Below are positions 1 through 8,900 of a stretch of DNA of 36,405 nt, piece after piece. Numbering within the stretch: position 1 is the first letter of the stretch; every line of letters starts with the position of its first letter. Source of the DNA: Phycisphaerales bacterium UBA1845 (GTDB lineage: Bacteria > Planctomycetota > Phycisphaerae > UBA1845); contig DDIR01000118.1 in assembly GCA_002338715.1 (NCBI GenBank), positions 1-36,405 on the forward strand, given 5' to 3'. Under the pieces are notes generated by a model. That model was given only the letters and a program-made list of their open reading frames with translations. It did no database searches and had not been told where the DNA came from. A program made the translations under genes and the position numbers.

Positions 1-214
1 TGGGAGCTGCCGCCAATCGTGTCAGCACGGCCCCTTGCGTTTCGTCCCCTTGCGACTGGGCGAACGCGGTGGCTGCGGGCGTGGCACAAAGCATCGCGAC
101 GACCACGGTGGTGGACGCGCAAGCCCGATTCCATCGACCGGGTCGGCCTGAGCCAAAGCGGTCAGATCCCGATCTGGTCGTTGTGCGATTGGATCTTGTG
201 TCGCGCCGTATCAT
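1..214 (-). CDS. Secreted protein of unknown function, N-terminal part only
   Basis: An open frame runs off the left edge of the window. From an ATG at 214 it encodes about 71 residues: an Arg-rich N-region (starting MIRRDTRSNR), a hydrophobic segment STTVVVAMLCATPAATA, and an AFAQ ending that fits signal peptidase I cleavage (after AFA or AFAQ). The exported part begins SQGDETQGAVLTRL. Long basic N-regions before the signal segment are common in planctomycete exports. There is no clear Shine-Dalgarno before 214, so the true start could lie closer to the hydrophobic segment. A terminator at 284-320 separates it from the lipoprotein gene transcribed toward it. Too little is visible to name a family. 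Confidence 0.55.
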   Translation of the reverse strand, partial: MIRRDTRSNRTTTRSGSDRFGSGRPGRWNRACASTTVVVAMLCATPAATAFAQSQGDETQGAVLTRLAAAP

Positions 215-283
215 TGCGTTGGGAGTATACAGGCCAATCTTCGTTCCTGCACGCAATCTGAAACTCAGGACCGATAGTCCAAC

Positions 284-320
284 AAAAAAGGCAGCCGGAG
301 GGACGAACCCGCCGGCTGCC
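284..320 (-). terminator. Rho-independent terminator of the FG-GAP lipoprotein gene
   Basis: On the minus strand a perfect 9-bp stem GGCAGCCGG/CCGGCTGCC (312-320 and 290-298) with a 13-nt loop is followed by six T (the A-run at 284-289). It lies about 30 nt past the stop codon of the gene at 351. Confidence 0.85.
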
Positions 321-350
321 TGAAGCCTCATACTTTGGGGTTATGGGCGT

Positions 351-3300
351 TTACGGGGTAAATCCGTAGAGGACATAGGCCTCGCCACCGTTCTTGGTGC
401 CCTCACCCGTGACCGAGTTGACGCGCGGGTCGGCCAACTGTGCACCAATGGCGAAGTCATCCAACCCGTCGCCGTCGATGTCGCCGAGGCGTCCCAATCC
501 ACGAGCACGTCCGCGAGGCCGCTCCAGCATCTCGCCACCGATCCCCATGAACTCGGCGGGGGCTTTGCTCGGGTTGCCGCCATACTTGATCTGAATGCCA
601 TGCACCAGAACCGTGGAGTCTTCACCCGCATCACCACCGCCCAGGAAGTCGCCTTCATGCAGTTGCGAACCGCCGTAAGCGTATCGATCGCCGCGATGAC
701 CGACGATGATCGATCCGTCCAACACGTCCGAACCCAGCGCCGAGATGGAAATGTCCATCACGCCACCGAGCGTCGCCGGGAAGTTGGCGGTGTTGGTCGA
801 GCTGAGGATGATGTAAACCAAGCCGGCATGGGCGAGTTCGTCGTTCTTGTCGACAACGAAGTCGCGAACGCCAGTCGGTCCGGTGACATCGTCACGAATA
901 CCATCGAGATTTCGGTCGAGTCCCGGTGTATCGAGGACGTCCACCGAGTCATTGGGGTTGCCGTCGAACATCGGTGTGGCGTTCGGGGCGGCGATCGCAA
1001 GATCATTCGCACCGTCACCGTCAATGTCTCCGATGTTCGCGATGTTGAATCCGAATTCGCTTCCGATCTGGACACCGCGGATACGGGCTCCTTCACGACG
1101 ATCGAGCAAGCCGGTGTTGCTTCCATCCGTTTCCACCGGGATACCGTTTTGTGGACTGATCAGATCGCGGTCACCGAAGATGATGACCACTTCACCCGTT
1201 CCTCCGTTGCCGTCCGGGTTCCCGACCACCACGTCAGCCACGCCGTCATGGTTGAAGTCGAAGTCGCCATCAATTGATTCGCCGAAGCGCTGACCGCCGT
1301 CGTATGTTTCGCGAATCAACACACCCGAGAGTCGCTCAGGATCGTTGACGGCTCGCTTCAGATCGGACAACTCAACGTCGTCTTCAAGTGAGTCCGCGCG
1401 GCTGAAGACGATGTACACGGCGCCATCGATCGTGCCGTTGCTGTCGACGTCGGCCATCGGTGCACCGATCGCCACATCGAGACGGTTGTCTTCGTTGAAG
1501 TCCGGGATACCCACCAGGTTTTGAATGCGTTCGTCGGTGTCGCCGTAAATGTCAAATCCGGAGACATCGGAGTATGGGCCGATTGCGCCTGGGCGCGATC
1601 CACTGCCGACGTGACTGTTGCCGTTGGCGAGGAACTGGTGCGGCTGAGGTGGTGCCCGATTGTCATCATAATCCCTGGGATCGAACCCAAGGTCCTCAGG
1701 CAACTGCCACAAATCGGGAAGCAACGTCGCCCCGGTGCCGAACGCTTCAAAGTCATTCACCGAGAAAGCGATGCCGCCCTGAACATTTACATCATTGCTG
1801 AATGGCGCGGAGATGATCAGGTTGTCTTCGCTTTGTGCGACCGACGTTCCAAATCCGTCGTTAACCTGCTCACCGATAATACGGCAGCCGACCAGCGACT
1901 GCGTCCCCGAGACTTCGTTGTTGCCCGGGGATCGGCGAATGTCATTCCAATTCGGATTCTCGTCTGTGGCCAATCCACTGATTCGTTGCTGATAGAAGCC
2001 ACTGCGGAACGACGTGATCGGTGTGTCCAGCAGTGCCTCATTTAGGCTGGACAATCGTGGGCGAACTTCGTTCTTACCGGCTTCGCATGTCGGACTGAGC
2101 GGATCGCCGCCTGGTTCAACCGCCACGAAAATGTCGACGGTCTGGCTGCACAGATCGAGATCAGGGGTAATAAACTGGATGAGGTCGCAATTCGTATCCT
2201 CCAAGTCGACGGTGGGGCAGCCAGCCGGCAGACTTCCGCTGTCATCAGAGCCACTGCAAGGCCAAGGCGTGTTCACATTCGTGTAAAGGAAATTGCAAGG
2301 ATACGGATCGGACAATCGAACGTCGAATCCGAATTTTGGATGAATCAACGTTTCTTTTTCACCGTCACCGCCGAGAACGTCCGAACAACCAATGAACGTC
2401 GGCTCTACGCCGGGAGGCGTATCATCGGGGCAGTTTCCTTCCGAGTCGATGAATGAAAGACGGTCCGCCATCCAGTTGCCTGTGCAGAGGGGGCCATCCC
2501 CGGGCTCCGGACCGACGAAGGGGCTTCCTGCCACGAGCCCTCCGTTGTTGGATTCAAACAGCTGGCCAACAAGATCGAGCGGGCAACGCCGATTGGCAAA
2601 GTCCCATTCGTCTGTGGTGAGTTGCGTGTTTCGACTGCTGACGATGACGACACCACCACGGGTGAACTGCGGATTGTTCGAGCCCAGTGGGCAGTAGTTT
2701 TCGATCGGACCGTTTTCGTTGGTCATGGTTTGGCCGCCAAGGAGCATGTTGACTCCCGGGTTTGCCGAGAAGACGTGCGGGAAACCAAAGACCACTTCGC
2801 CATTGCCATCGCCATCCGCATCGCCTGAGACGAAAATACTGGCGATACCATCGGTTTCAGTCGGAGCGAGGTCACCATCCGGTTCGACGCCCGTAAAGAC
2901 GAAGCCCGCAATCGAATCCGCCACCGAGTTCAAGTTCAATCGGCCCGAGTATCGCTGGGTGCGTCCGCGGAGCATGTACGCTTCACCGGCGCCGACACCG
3001 CTTGGGTTGACGAATTGCGGTTTGCCGTAACGGCTGACGATGAACGCTTCATCACGACCGTCGCCGTCGAAGTCTTCACCGCCACCAAACGATGAACCGG
3101 CATTGTCTTCAAACTGGACGCCTTCGAATATTGCACCCTTGAACTGCGGATTCACATCGAGCAGCGAACCCAGCCAGAAAATCGTCGGTAGCGTTGAAAT
3201 CTGAATTTCAACCGGTGCATCATCCACGAGATCGTCGGCTGAGTCGTCGGTAAACCTGACGCGCACCGTGATGCGGAACTTGCCGGGCAGCGGTGCAGCA

Positions 3301-4694
3301 AAGCTTGCCGAGTTTTGAGTGAGTGGAATCGGCGCGTCGTTGCTCTTGTCGCTGTCGACAAGCGTTGCGTTGATTGGATTACCGTCTGCGCCGATACGTC
3401 GGACGAAGATGTCCACGACTGCGTTGGCTGTCGTCGGCAGATTGTCAATCTGCCACGAAACGTTGATGACGCTTCCAGGCTTTTGCGCCAATGCATTGGT
3501 CGGTTGCGTCACCGTGAGTTTGGCGGCATCGGGATCAAGTCGCGTGATGGTTCCCGACGCATATGCCGTCACCGGTTCCCCGATGCCATCTTCTGCGCGA
3601 ACGCCGATGTGGACGGTCTTGCCCAATCCGATCATGTTACCGGCGAAAACAACGTTGGTGGTTTCGAGCGGGAACGGCTCGAAGGGCTGACCGATCGGCA
3701 CTTCGTTTCCGTTTGTTGCAATGTCGTCAACGTCATAGAACGGCGTTACCTTCTCAAACTGTGTCGCCCCTGCGAAACGGGTCACTTCAAATTGGATCAG
3801 CGTGGTTTCCGAGCCAAGGATTTCGATGTCCGTTGACGGCTGATTCACGACGACAGTCGGCGGTGTGCGCGTTGGAATCTCATCCACGATTGAAACCGAA
3901 AATGCGTTGAACGTCGGCGCCGGGATTGTCTCGTTGTTGTTGACGGCAGAGTCAATCGATTGGCCCGTGTCGGTGACGGAAATTCCAATTCGATAGGTTC
4001 CGTTGGCGATTGCCGTTGTATTCCAAACAGTGATGATCTGGCTTGCAGCGCCGGTCGCGATGGGATCACCGATCTGATTGGCAGGCACGCCTTCAACGGA
4101 CGTATTTGCTTCAACGTAGAAGAGTCGCCACTGCACTGCATTTTCGTCGTCACCAACATCAACGCGAATGTCGACCGGTGTGCCAGCCACGATCTGCAAG
4201 TCTTGGTTGGGAAGTTCAAAGACGGGCGTGGGCAACTCGGTGATTTCAAACGTGCCCTGACTGCGCACCTTGATCGAACCGGATGTGTCGGTGAGGTTTA
4301 ATCCGATGCGGTACAATCCGATCGGAATATTCAGCGTGTTCAACGATGTCGTTTGATTCGTGCCAGCCGACAGGTTGTTCGCGAAGATGACCTCCGAGCC
4401 CGTCGCGGCCGCATCAATTGCGGTGCTTGCGACTGGCACGTAGAAAGCCGAAATGGCGGTCGGCGAGCCCGTCGTGCTGTAGACGATCGTGACGTTCTGC
4501 TCGCCAGACAAGCGAATGTTGCTGAAGAAGGCGATCGAAGCCGAAAGGCTGCCGTTGTCACCGCCGCCATTCGGGTCAGCGACCGGGCACCCAGCGCAAA
4601 CTATTGTCAATAAAATGGTTAATACAGATGCGCCCAGTCGTCGGAACTGACTTAATCCGATCCGCGATCCTGGCACGGTCCCCTTCGATTTCAT
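351..4694 (-). CDS. Large FG-GAP repeat (integrin alpha-like) lipoprotein
   Basis: This encodes 1447 residues. The N-terminus is a lipoprotein signal ending IVCAGC, which would lipidate Cys36; the residue at -3 is Cys, which is unusual. Residues about 50-480 hold several beta-sandwich-like repeats sharing the phrase YRIGxxxTDT. At least six FG-GAP type calcium-binding units follow, near residues 541 (DFDGDGRDEAFI), 625 (DADGDGNGEVVFG), 1068 (DFNEDNRLDVAIGAP), 1150 (DFNHDGVADVVVG), 1226 (DIDGDGANDLAIAAP) and 1410 (DIDGDGLDDFAIGAQ). FG-GAP units form beta-propeller blades, as in integrin alpha chains, so a surface-anchored calcium-dependent binding role is the family expectation; the ligand is unknown. 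The start is supported by GGAG 8 nt upstream (4703-4706). It is a monocistron with a candidate promoter at 4978-5006 and a terminator at 284-320. The middle (residues 630-1000) is Cys- and Pro-rich and unassigned. Confidence 0.85.
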   Translation of the reverse strand: MKSKGTVPGSRIGLSQFRRLGASVLTILLTIVCAGCPVADPNGGGDNGSLSASIAFFSNIRLSGEQNVTIVYSTTGSPTAISAFYVPVASTAIDAAATGSEVIFANNLSAGTNQTTSLNTLNIPIGLYRIGLNLTDTSGSIKVRSQGTFEITELPTPVFELPNQDLQIVAGTPVDIRVDVGDDENAVQWRLFYVEANTSVEGVPANQIGDPIATGAASQIITVWNTTAIANGTYRIGISVTDTGQSIDSAVNNNETIPAPTFNAFSVSIVDEIPTRTPPTVVVNQPSTDIEILGSETTLIQFEVTRFAGATQFEKVTPFYDVDDIATNGNEVPIGQPFEPFPLETTNVVFAGNMIGLGKTVHIGVRAEDGIGEPVTAYASGTITRLDPDAAKLTVTQPTNALAQKPGSVINVSWQIDNLPTTANAVVDIFVRRIGADGNPINATLVDSDKSNDAPIPLTQNSASFAAPLPGKFRITVRVRFTDDSADDLVDDAPVEIQISTLPTIFWLGSLLDVNPQFKGAIFEGVQFEDNAGSSFGGGEDFDGDGRDEAFIVSRYGKPQFVNPSGVGAGEAYMLRGRTQRYSGRLNLNSVADSIAGFVFTGVEPDGDLAPTETDGIASIFVSGDADGDGNGEVVFGFPHVFSANPGVNMLLGGQTMTNENGPIENYCPLGSNNPQFTRGGVVIVSSRNTQLTTDEWDFANRRCPLDLVGQLFESNNGGLVAGSPFVGPEPGDGPLCTGNWMADRLSFIDSEGNCPDDTPPGVEPTFIGCSDVLGGDGEKETLIHPKFGFDVRLSDPYPCNFLYTNVNTPWPCSGSDDSGSLPAGCPTVDLEDTNCDLIQFITPDLDLCSQTVDIFVAVEPGGDPLSPTCEAGKNEVRPRLSSLNEALLDTPITSFRSGFYQQRISGLATDENPNWNDIRRSPGNNEVSGTQSLVGCRIIGEQVNDGFGTSVAQSEDNLIISAPFSNDVNVQGGIAFSVNDFEAFGTGATLLPDLWQLPEDLGFDPRDYDDNRAPPQPHQFLANGNSHVGSGSRPGAIGPYSDVSGFDIYGDTDERIQNLVGIPDFNEDNRLDVAIGAPMADVDSNGTIDGAVYIVFSRADSLEDDVELSDLKRAVNDPERLSGVLIRETYDGGQRFGESIDGDFDFNHDGVADVVVGNPDGNGGTGEVVIIFGDRDLISPQNGIPVETDGSNTGLLDRREGARIRGVQIGSEFGFNIANIGDIDGDGANDLAIAAPNATPMFDGNPNDSVDVLDTPGLDRNLDGIRDDVTGPTGVRDFVVDKNDELAHAGLVYIILSSTNTANFPATLGGVMDISISALGSDVLDGSIIVGHRGDRYAYGGSQLHEGDFLGGGDAGEDSTVLVHGIQIKYGGNPSKAPAEFMGIGGEMLERPRGRARGLGRLGDIDGDGLDDFAIGAQLADPRVNSVTGEGTKNGGEAYVLYGFTP

Positions 4695-4977
4695 CGGCGA
4701 AACTCCGGTTTTTTATGGTGGAGGGCGGCAGGCTGGACGGTGTCACACCCAGGACTTGCCGAAATTCAATGCCTCTTCGTCTAAGACTCTCTGCCCCAAT
4801 GGCTCCGCGAGATTCGCACCGATATTCGGGCATTCTCTCATGCGGGAGATACAAGAACGGCTGCTCAACTTGTGAAACGCGCCAAACCCAGTTGGAATCT
4901 GCCCTTAGCAGGCGACGCAACGCCCTGACCGAATCCAAGATTGGCAGGCTCAATGGGGGTTCTGGCAGCCGATCGCA

Positions 4978-5006
4978 TTTATAAGGACGCCCCAAGAGGT
5001 CGTCAA
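4978..5006 (-). promoter_or_regulatory. Candidate sigma-70 promoter of the FG-GAP lipoprotein gene
   Basis: Read on the minus strand, TTGACG (5001-5006) and TATAAA (4978-4983) are separated by exactly 17 nt. Each hexamer differs from consensus at one position. It points toward the lipoprotein start at 4694, implying a leader of roughly 275 nt. Confidence 0.55.
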
Positions 5007-5362
5007 CCATATGGGACGCTTCAGCACCCACTGGAGGCCAAGTCCGTCCGCGCGACGCCGGTCCAATCCCGGCTGCAACTGTCGCAGAATGTTGCGGTCA
5101 ACCACCTTTGCGTGACCGTCGCTTCACCGGCATGGCCCGACCGCAGTCCCTGCATCGAGGGGCTCCATTGCCGTACGGAGGGCGGTGTCAGCGATTCGCG
5201 CATGGCTTAGGTCCGGTAACCTCTGTTGGGCAAAAAACACGCGATTTGCCCTTGGAATCACCAAGTAGCCCCCAGAATCCTCCGACAACAATATGAAGGC
5301 GAATCACGTCAAAATTGATTCATTTGCGCGAATTTGTGTCGGAAAAGTAACAGTTATCAGGG

Positions 5363-5392
5363 TTGATTTACGAAAGTGTGACAGGTTACAAT
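5363..5392 (+). promoter_or_regulatory. Candidate sigma-70 promoter of the calcium-repeat protein gene
   Basis: TTGATT (5363-5368) and TACAAT (5387-5392) are separated by 18 nt. Transcription from here would give an untranslated leader of about 590 nt before the GTG at 5990. A promoter closer to the gene was not evident. Confidence 0.4.
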
Positions 5393-5976
5393 GCGGCCTG
5401 TAACTACGCGTGAAAAAGGGGTGTGTGCGCAGTCCGGGCATCTGCGACTTGGTTCATTGCGTCCGCAAAAGCATGGCTCCGTCATCGCGATGGCGCCCTT
5501 TGCGATTCGGGCAATGGGAGTAGGTCGACGAGGCACCAAGCGACAGGTGTGGTTGTCGCATTCGGGACGGTGTTGCTCACTCAGGTTCGAGCGCGGTCTT
5601 GATGATACGGAGGGATCAGGGCCGCAATGGCGAGATGGGTTTCCAGAATCGACTGGCACTCATCCACGGCATCTCGAAGCGCAATGTCATAACGATTCGT
5701 TGCAAGGTGCTTTATCAACCCTCGACAGTCTGCGAGCGCTGTCGGCAACCGAATCACTCAGGCGATCAACGCCGTTTGCGTCGAACGGTGTTGCCTGGTC
5801 AGAAAGAAGCGGGAAGGAAAAGGAGCCTCAAGCCTCAATCAGACCGAATTTTCGTCTCGCAATGACAACTAGGACATCAAGAGAAGAATTTTGTAGTTCA
5901 AATCAGATTTGCAATGGTTTGAAGTTTATGACGCTCCCCGTGCATCGCGTGTGGGAGACAGAGGTCTAATCTCATT

Positions 5977-5982
5977 AGGAGG
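5977..5982 (+). promoter_or_regulatory. Shine-Dalgarno site fixing a GTG start
   Basis: A perfect AGGAGG lies 7 nt before GTG at 5990. It decides against the in-frame ATG at 5909, which lacks such a site and would put 27 hydrophilic residues in front of the signal peptide. Confidence 0.85.
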
Positions 5983-5989
5983 AACACAA

Positions 5990-8900
5990 GTGGTAAGATT
6001 AAGATCGGGATTGATGAGGACGGCCGCAGCAATTGCTGTTGGTGCGCTCCTCGGCATGCCGTCTTTCGCGAATGCGGGGGATGTGGCAAAGTCTGAGATG
6101 GTAAGAGGCAAGGCGCCTGTATCAACGCAGCGCGATGCTGAAAGGCAAATCGAATATAAGGATTTGAAGTGGACCGACGCCACGTTGGTCCAGCAAGACG
6201 GCAACGCTGTCGTCATGGAAATGAGACTTCCTGGCGAAGATCAGATGGCCATTCGTATGAAAGGCCAAGTCGTCGATGGACCGGGAGCAAATCAGCACCC
6301 GATTCAGCAGTTCGGGTTGAATTCGGGTCGTGCATTGGGTGACAACAACATCGCCCTGTACGATGCAACCGGTTTTAACGCGATCGCGAGCTTTACCAAC
6401 AACTTCTGCGCGGACGACATGATTTCGATTCCGTTCGGTACCGAAGGCCAGGCCTTCGTGATCGAAGAATTCGAACTCGTCACGCTGTTGATCGCGTTGA
6501 ACCCGGGTGTCGATACCTGGGCTGAAGTTCGTTTCTATGACCTCGATGAGCAAGTCGTTAACGACTGCACGAACGTGTCGGACGACGTTCCGATCGAAGG
6601 CGCAATCTACGGTCGCGTCGTTGCAAACCTCGGTCGCGATGCCGCATCGCCGAGCTGCAACCTCTCGATCGCGGGCAGTGCCCACCGTCGCGTTAACCTG
6701 TTGACGGGCATCGTCACCGGTTACGGTGACGCAGCTGAGCGCGTCATTGACTCAAACGGTGTGAAGGTCAACACCGTCGGCGCTGGCGCGTTCAACAACA
6801 TGGGTCGCGGAATTCCGTTTGGCCCTGGTGACTTGAGCTCGGGTAGCTCGGCAACCGGTTTGGCCCTTCGCAATCTCCAGCACCAGACCCTCGTTTCGGT
6901 TCGTCTTGGTGTGGCCAACGGAACCAATGACGGCATCGTTCCCGCACCGGTTGACGCCTGTAGTACAGCGCTGGGTGTGTCGATCCCCGGTGGTTGGTTG
7001 ACGTTCGGTAACGACACCGCAATCAACTTCGGTAACGCCTTCCTGTGGGGCGACTTTGACTCACAGAACGGTGAATTCAACTGTAACGAAGGCTTCATCT
7101 TCACCTCGACCATCAACTCGGTTTCGATGAACTTCTCCGCTCGCGGTTCACGCGACACAGACTGCGATACCAACGGTATCGTTGACGACATTCAGCTCGA
7201 TATTTCGCCGAACGATGACGACGGTACGCTGTGCAGCGCCGCCGTTGCTGCAAACGGCATCATCGACGCCTGCGAATGTCTCGACTGTAACCTCAACGGA
7301 TTCTTCGACGTCGAAGAAATCGCAGCCGGTACGGCGCTTGACTGCAACAGCGACAACATTCCGGACGATTGCCAGCTCGAAGACAACGACTGCAACAACA
7401 ACGGTATCCCGGACGATTGCGATATCGACTTCGGTCCAGACACGGACTGCAACAACAACGGTATCCCGGACCTTTGCGACCTCGATCCAAGCGATCCTGA
7501 CGGCAACGGATTCCTGTCAATCGACTGCGATGGCAACTCGGTCATCGACATCTGCGAACGTACCGTTCGTGACTGTAACGCCAACGGCGAAGACGACTTC
7601 TGCGACATTCTCTTCAACCAGGCCAACGACTTTGACCTCAACGGCATTCCCGATGCCTGTGCCGGTCTGCATGTCGTGATGGACTTTGAAGATGATGGTG
7701 ATGTGGATTCCGACTACGTCCTTGGACCGGTACACGATCAGCCGTTCGACGGCGATGATACGCCGACCCCGGATCCGACCGGTGTTGTGAACGCCGACTG
7801 GGCGACGATCGACTTTGACGCAGCCGCCTTCACCGGTGAAGCTGGTGTGGCAGACGTCACCGCCGGCAACATCGGCACGTGTGGTGGCGCCAAGACGCTG
7901 GTCTTCACGGAAGACTTTGCCCGTTCGCTCGGATATCAGTCACCGGCGATTCCGTTCTCGTCGCCTGACGTTGGTACCGTGGTGAACTTCACCCCGTCAA
8001 TCCACTCGATTTCGTTTGATATTGCGTTCTCAGACAACAACTACCAGGTGGACTGGGACTTCTTCTTCGACAACATCTTTGATACGGCAAGCAACAGCTG
8101 GAGAGCATTCCTTCAGTTCGAGACCCGTTCGGATGGAAGTCGTGAGATCAACCTGTTCCATGGTACGGCCACTGAGCATACGGGCGTCGATTGGTTCACC
8201 GGTGCTGGCGTTTCACACAACGTCAAGCTGGAAATCGACTACCTCGCGACGAACTACTCACTGACCAATGCAGGTACCCTGTACTGGGACGGTGCACCGA
8301 TCGCGACCTTCAGCCCACGCGTTCAGGGTGCTGGCGCATTCCCGTTCATGCACCGCTTCACGCTGCAGAACGATGCCAACACCAGCGGTCTTGGTTCGCC
8401 TTCAGGCGGTACTGTCACCATGGACTGCATCACCTATGATTCAAGCGAAGAGCAGGTACCTTGCAGCTCTTACAAGCTTGCTGATGGTTCAACCGACGTC
8501 GACTGCGACTTGGACGGTGTCTGTGACAGCCTCCAGATCGCCGGCAACCCGTCGGAAGACTTGAACACCAACGGCCAGCTCGACCACTGTGAAGGTTACT
8601 GCATCGACTGCAACCACAACGGTCTGCCGGACTCGTTTGAAATCCTCAACACCAACGGACTCGACAACAATGGCAACGGCGTCCTGGATGTTTGCGAACG
8701 CAACGTCCACGACAACAGCTTCGAAGTCAATGAGTACGGTGTGGGCGATGGTTTCACGGCTGGTCTGATCGAAGGTCAGCAGGGATGGCGTGCATTCCTT
8801 GATGCCGACGGCGAAATTTCTACAGCTGCCGCCCCAGGCTTCAAGACTGGCTCACAGTTCCTGATCGTTCAGGATCGTCCAGGTGCAGTTGGTCCCGACG

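Larger units (their letters stand above)
4695..5989. other. Long non-coding region between two divergent giant surface-protein genes
   Basis: About 1.3 kb lies between the lipoprotein start (4694, minus) and the calcium-repeat protein start (5990, plus). Open frames exist on both strands, but none has a convincing ribosome site plus protein-like composition, so I call no gene. It holds one good sigma-70-like promoter per strand (minus 4978-5006; plus 5363-5392). The transcript leaders would be about 275 nt for the minus gene and about 590 nt for the plus gene. No tRNA-like or recognised riboswitch core was seen. A decayed gene remnant cannot be excluded. Confidence 0.5.

Noticed and set aside
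19..323. Two plus-strand open frames at the left edge
   Set aside because: They are antisense to a minus-strand frame encoding a clear signal peptide, and the second runs through the terminator at 284-320.
4576..5031. 151-codon minus-strand open frame upstream of the FG-GAP lipoprotein
   Set aside because: It overlaps the well-supported lipoprotein start and covers its promoter, with no ribosome site and no recognisable fold.
5391..5969. 192-codon plus-strand open frame upstream of the giant protein
   Set aside because: Its ATG falls on the candidate -10 box, it has no ribosome site, its composition is not protein-like (Arg/Ser-rich, no domain) and it runs up to the real gene's ribosome site.
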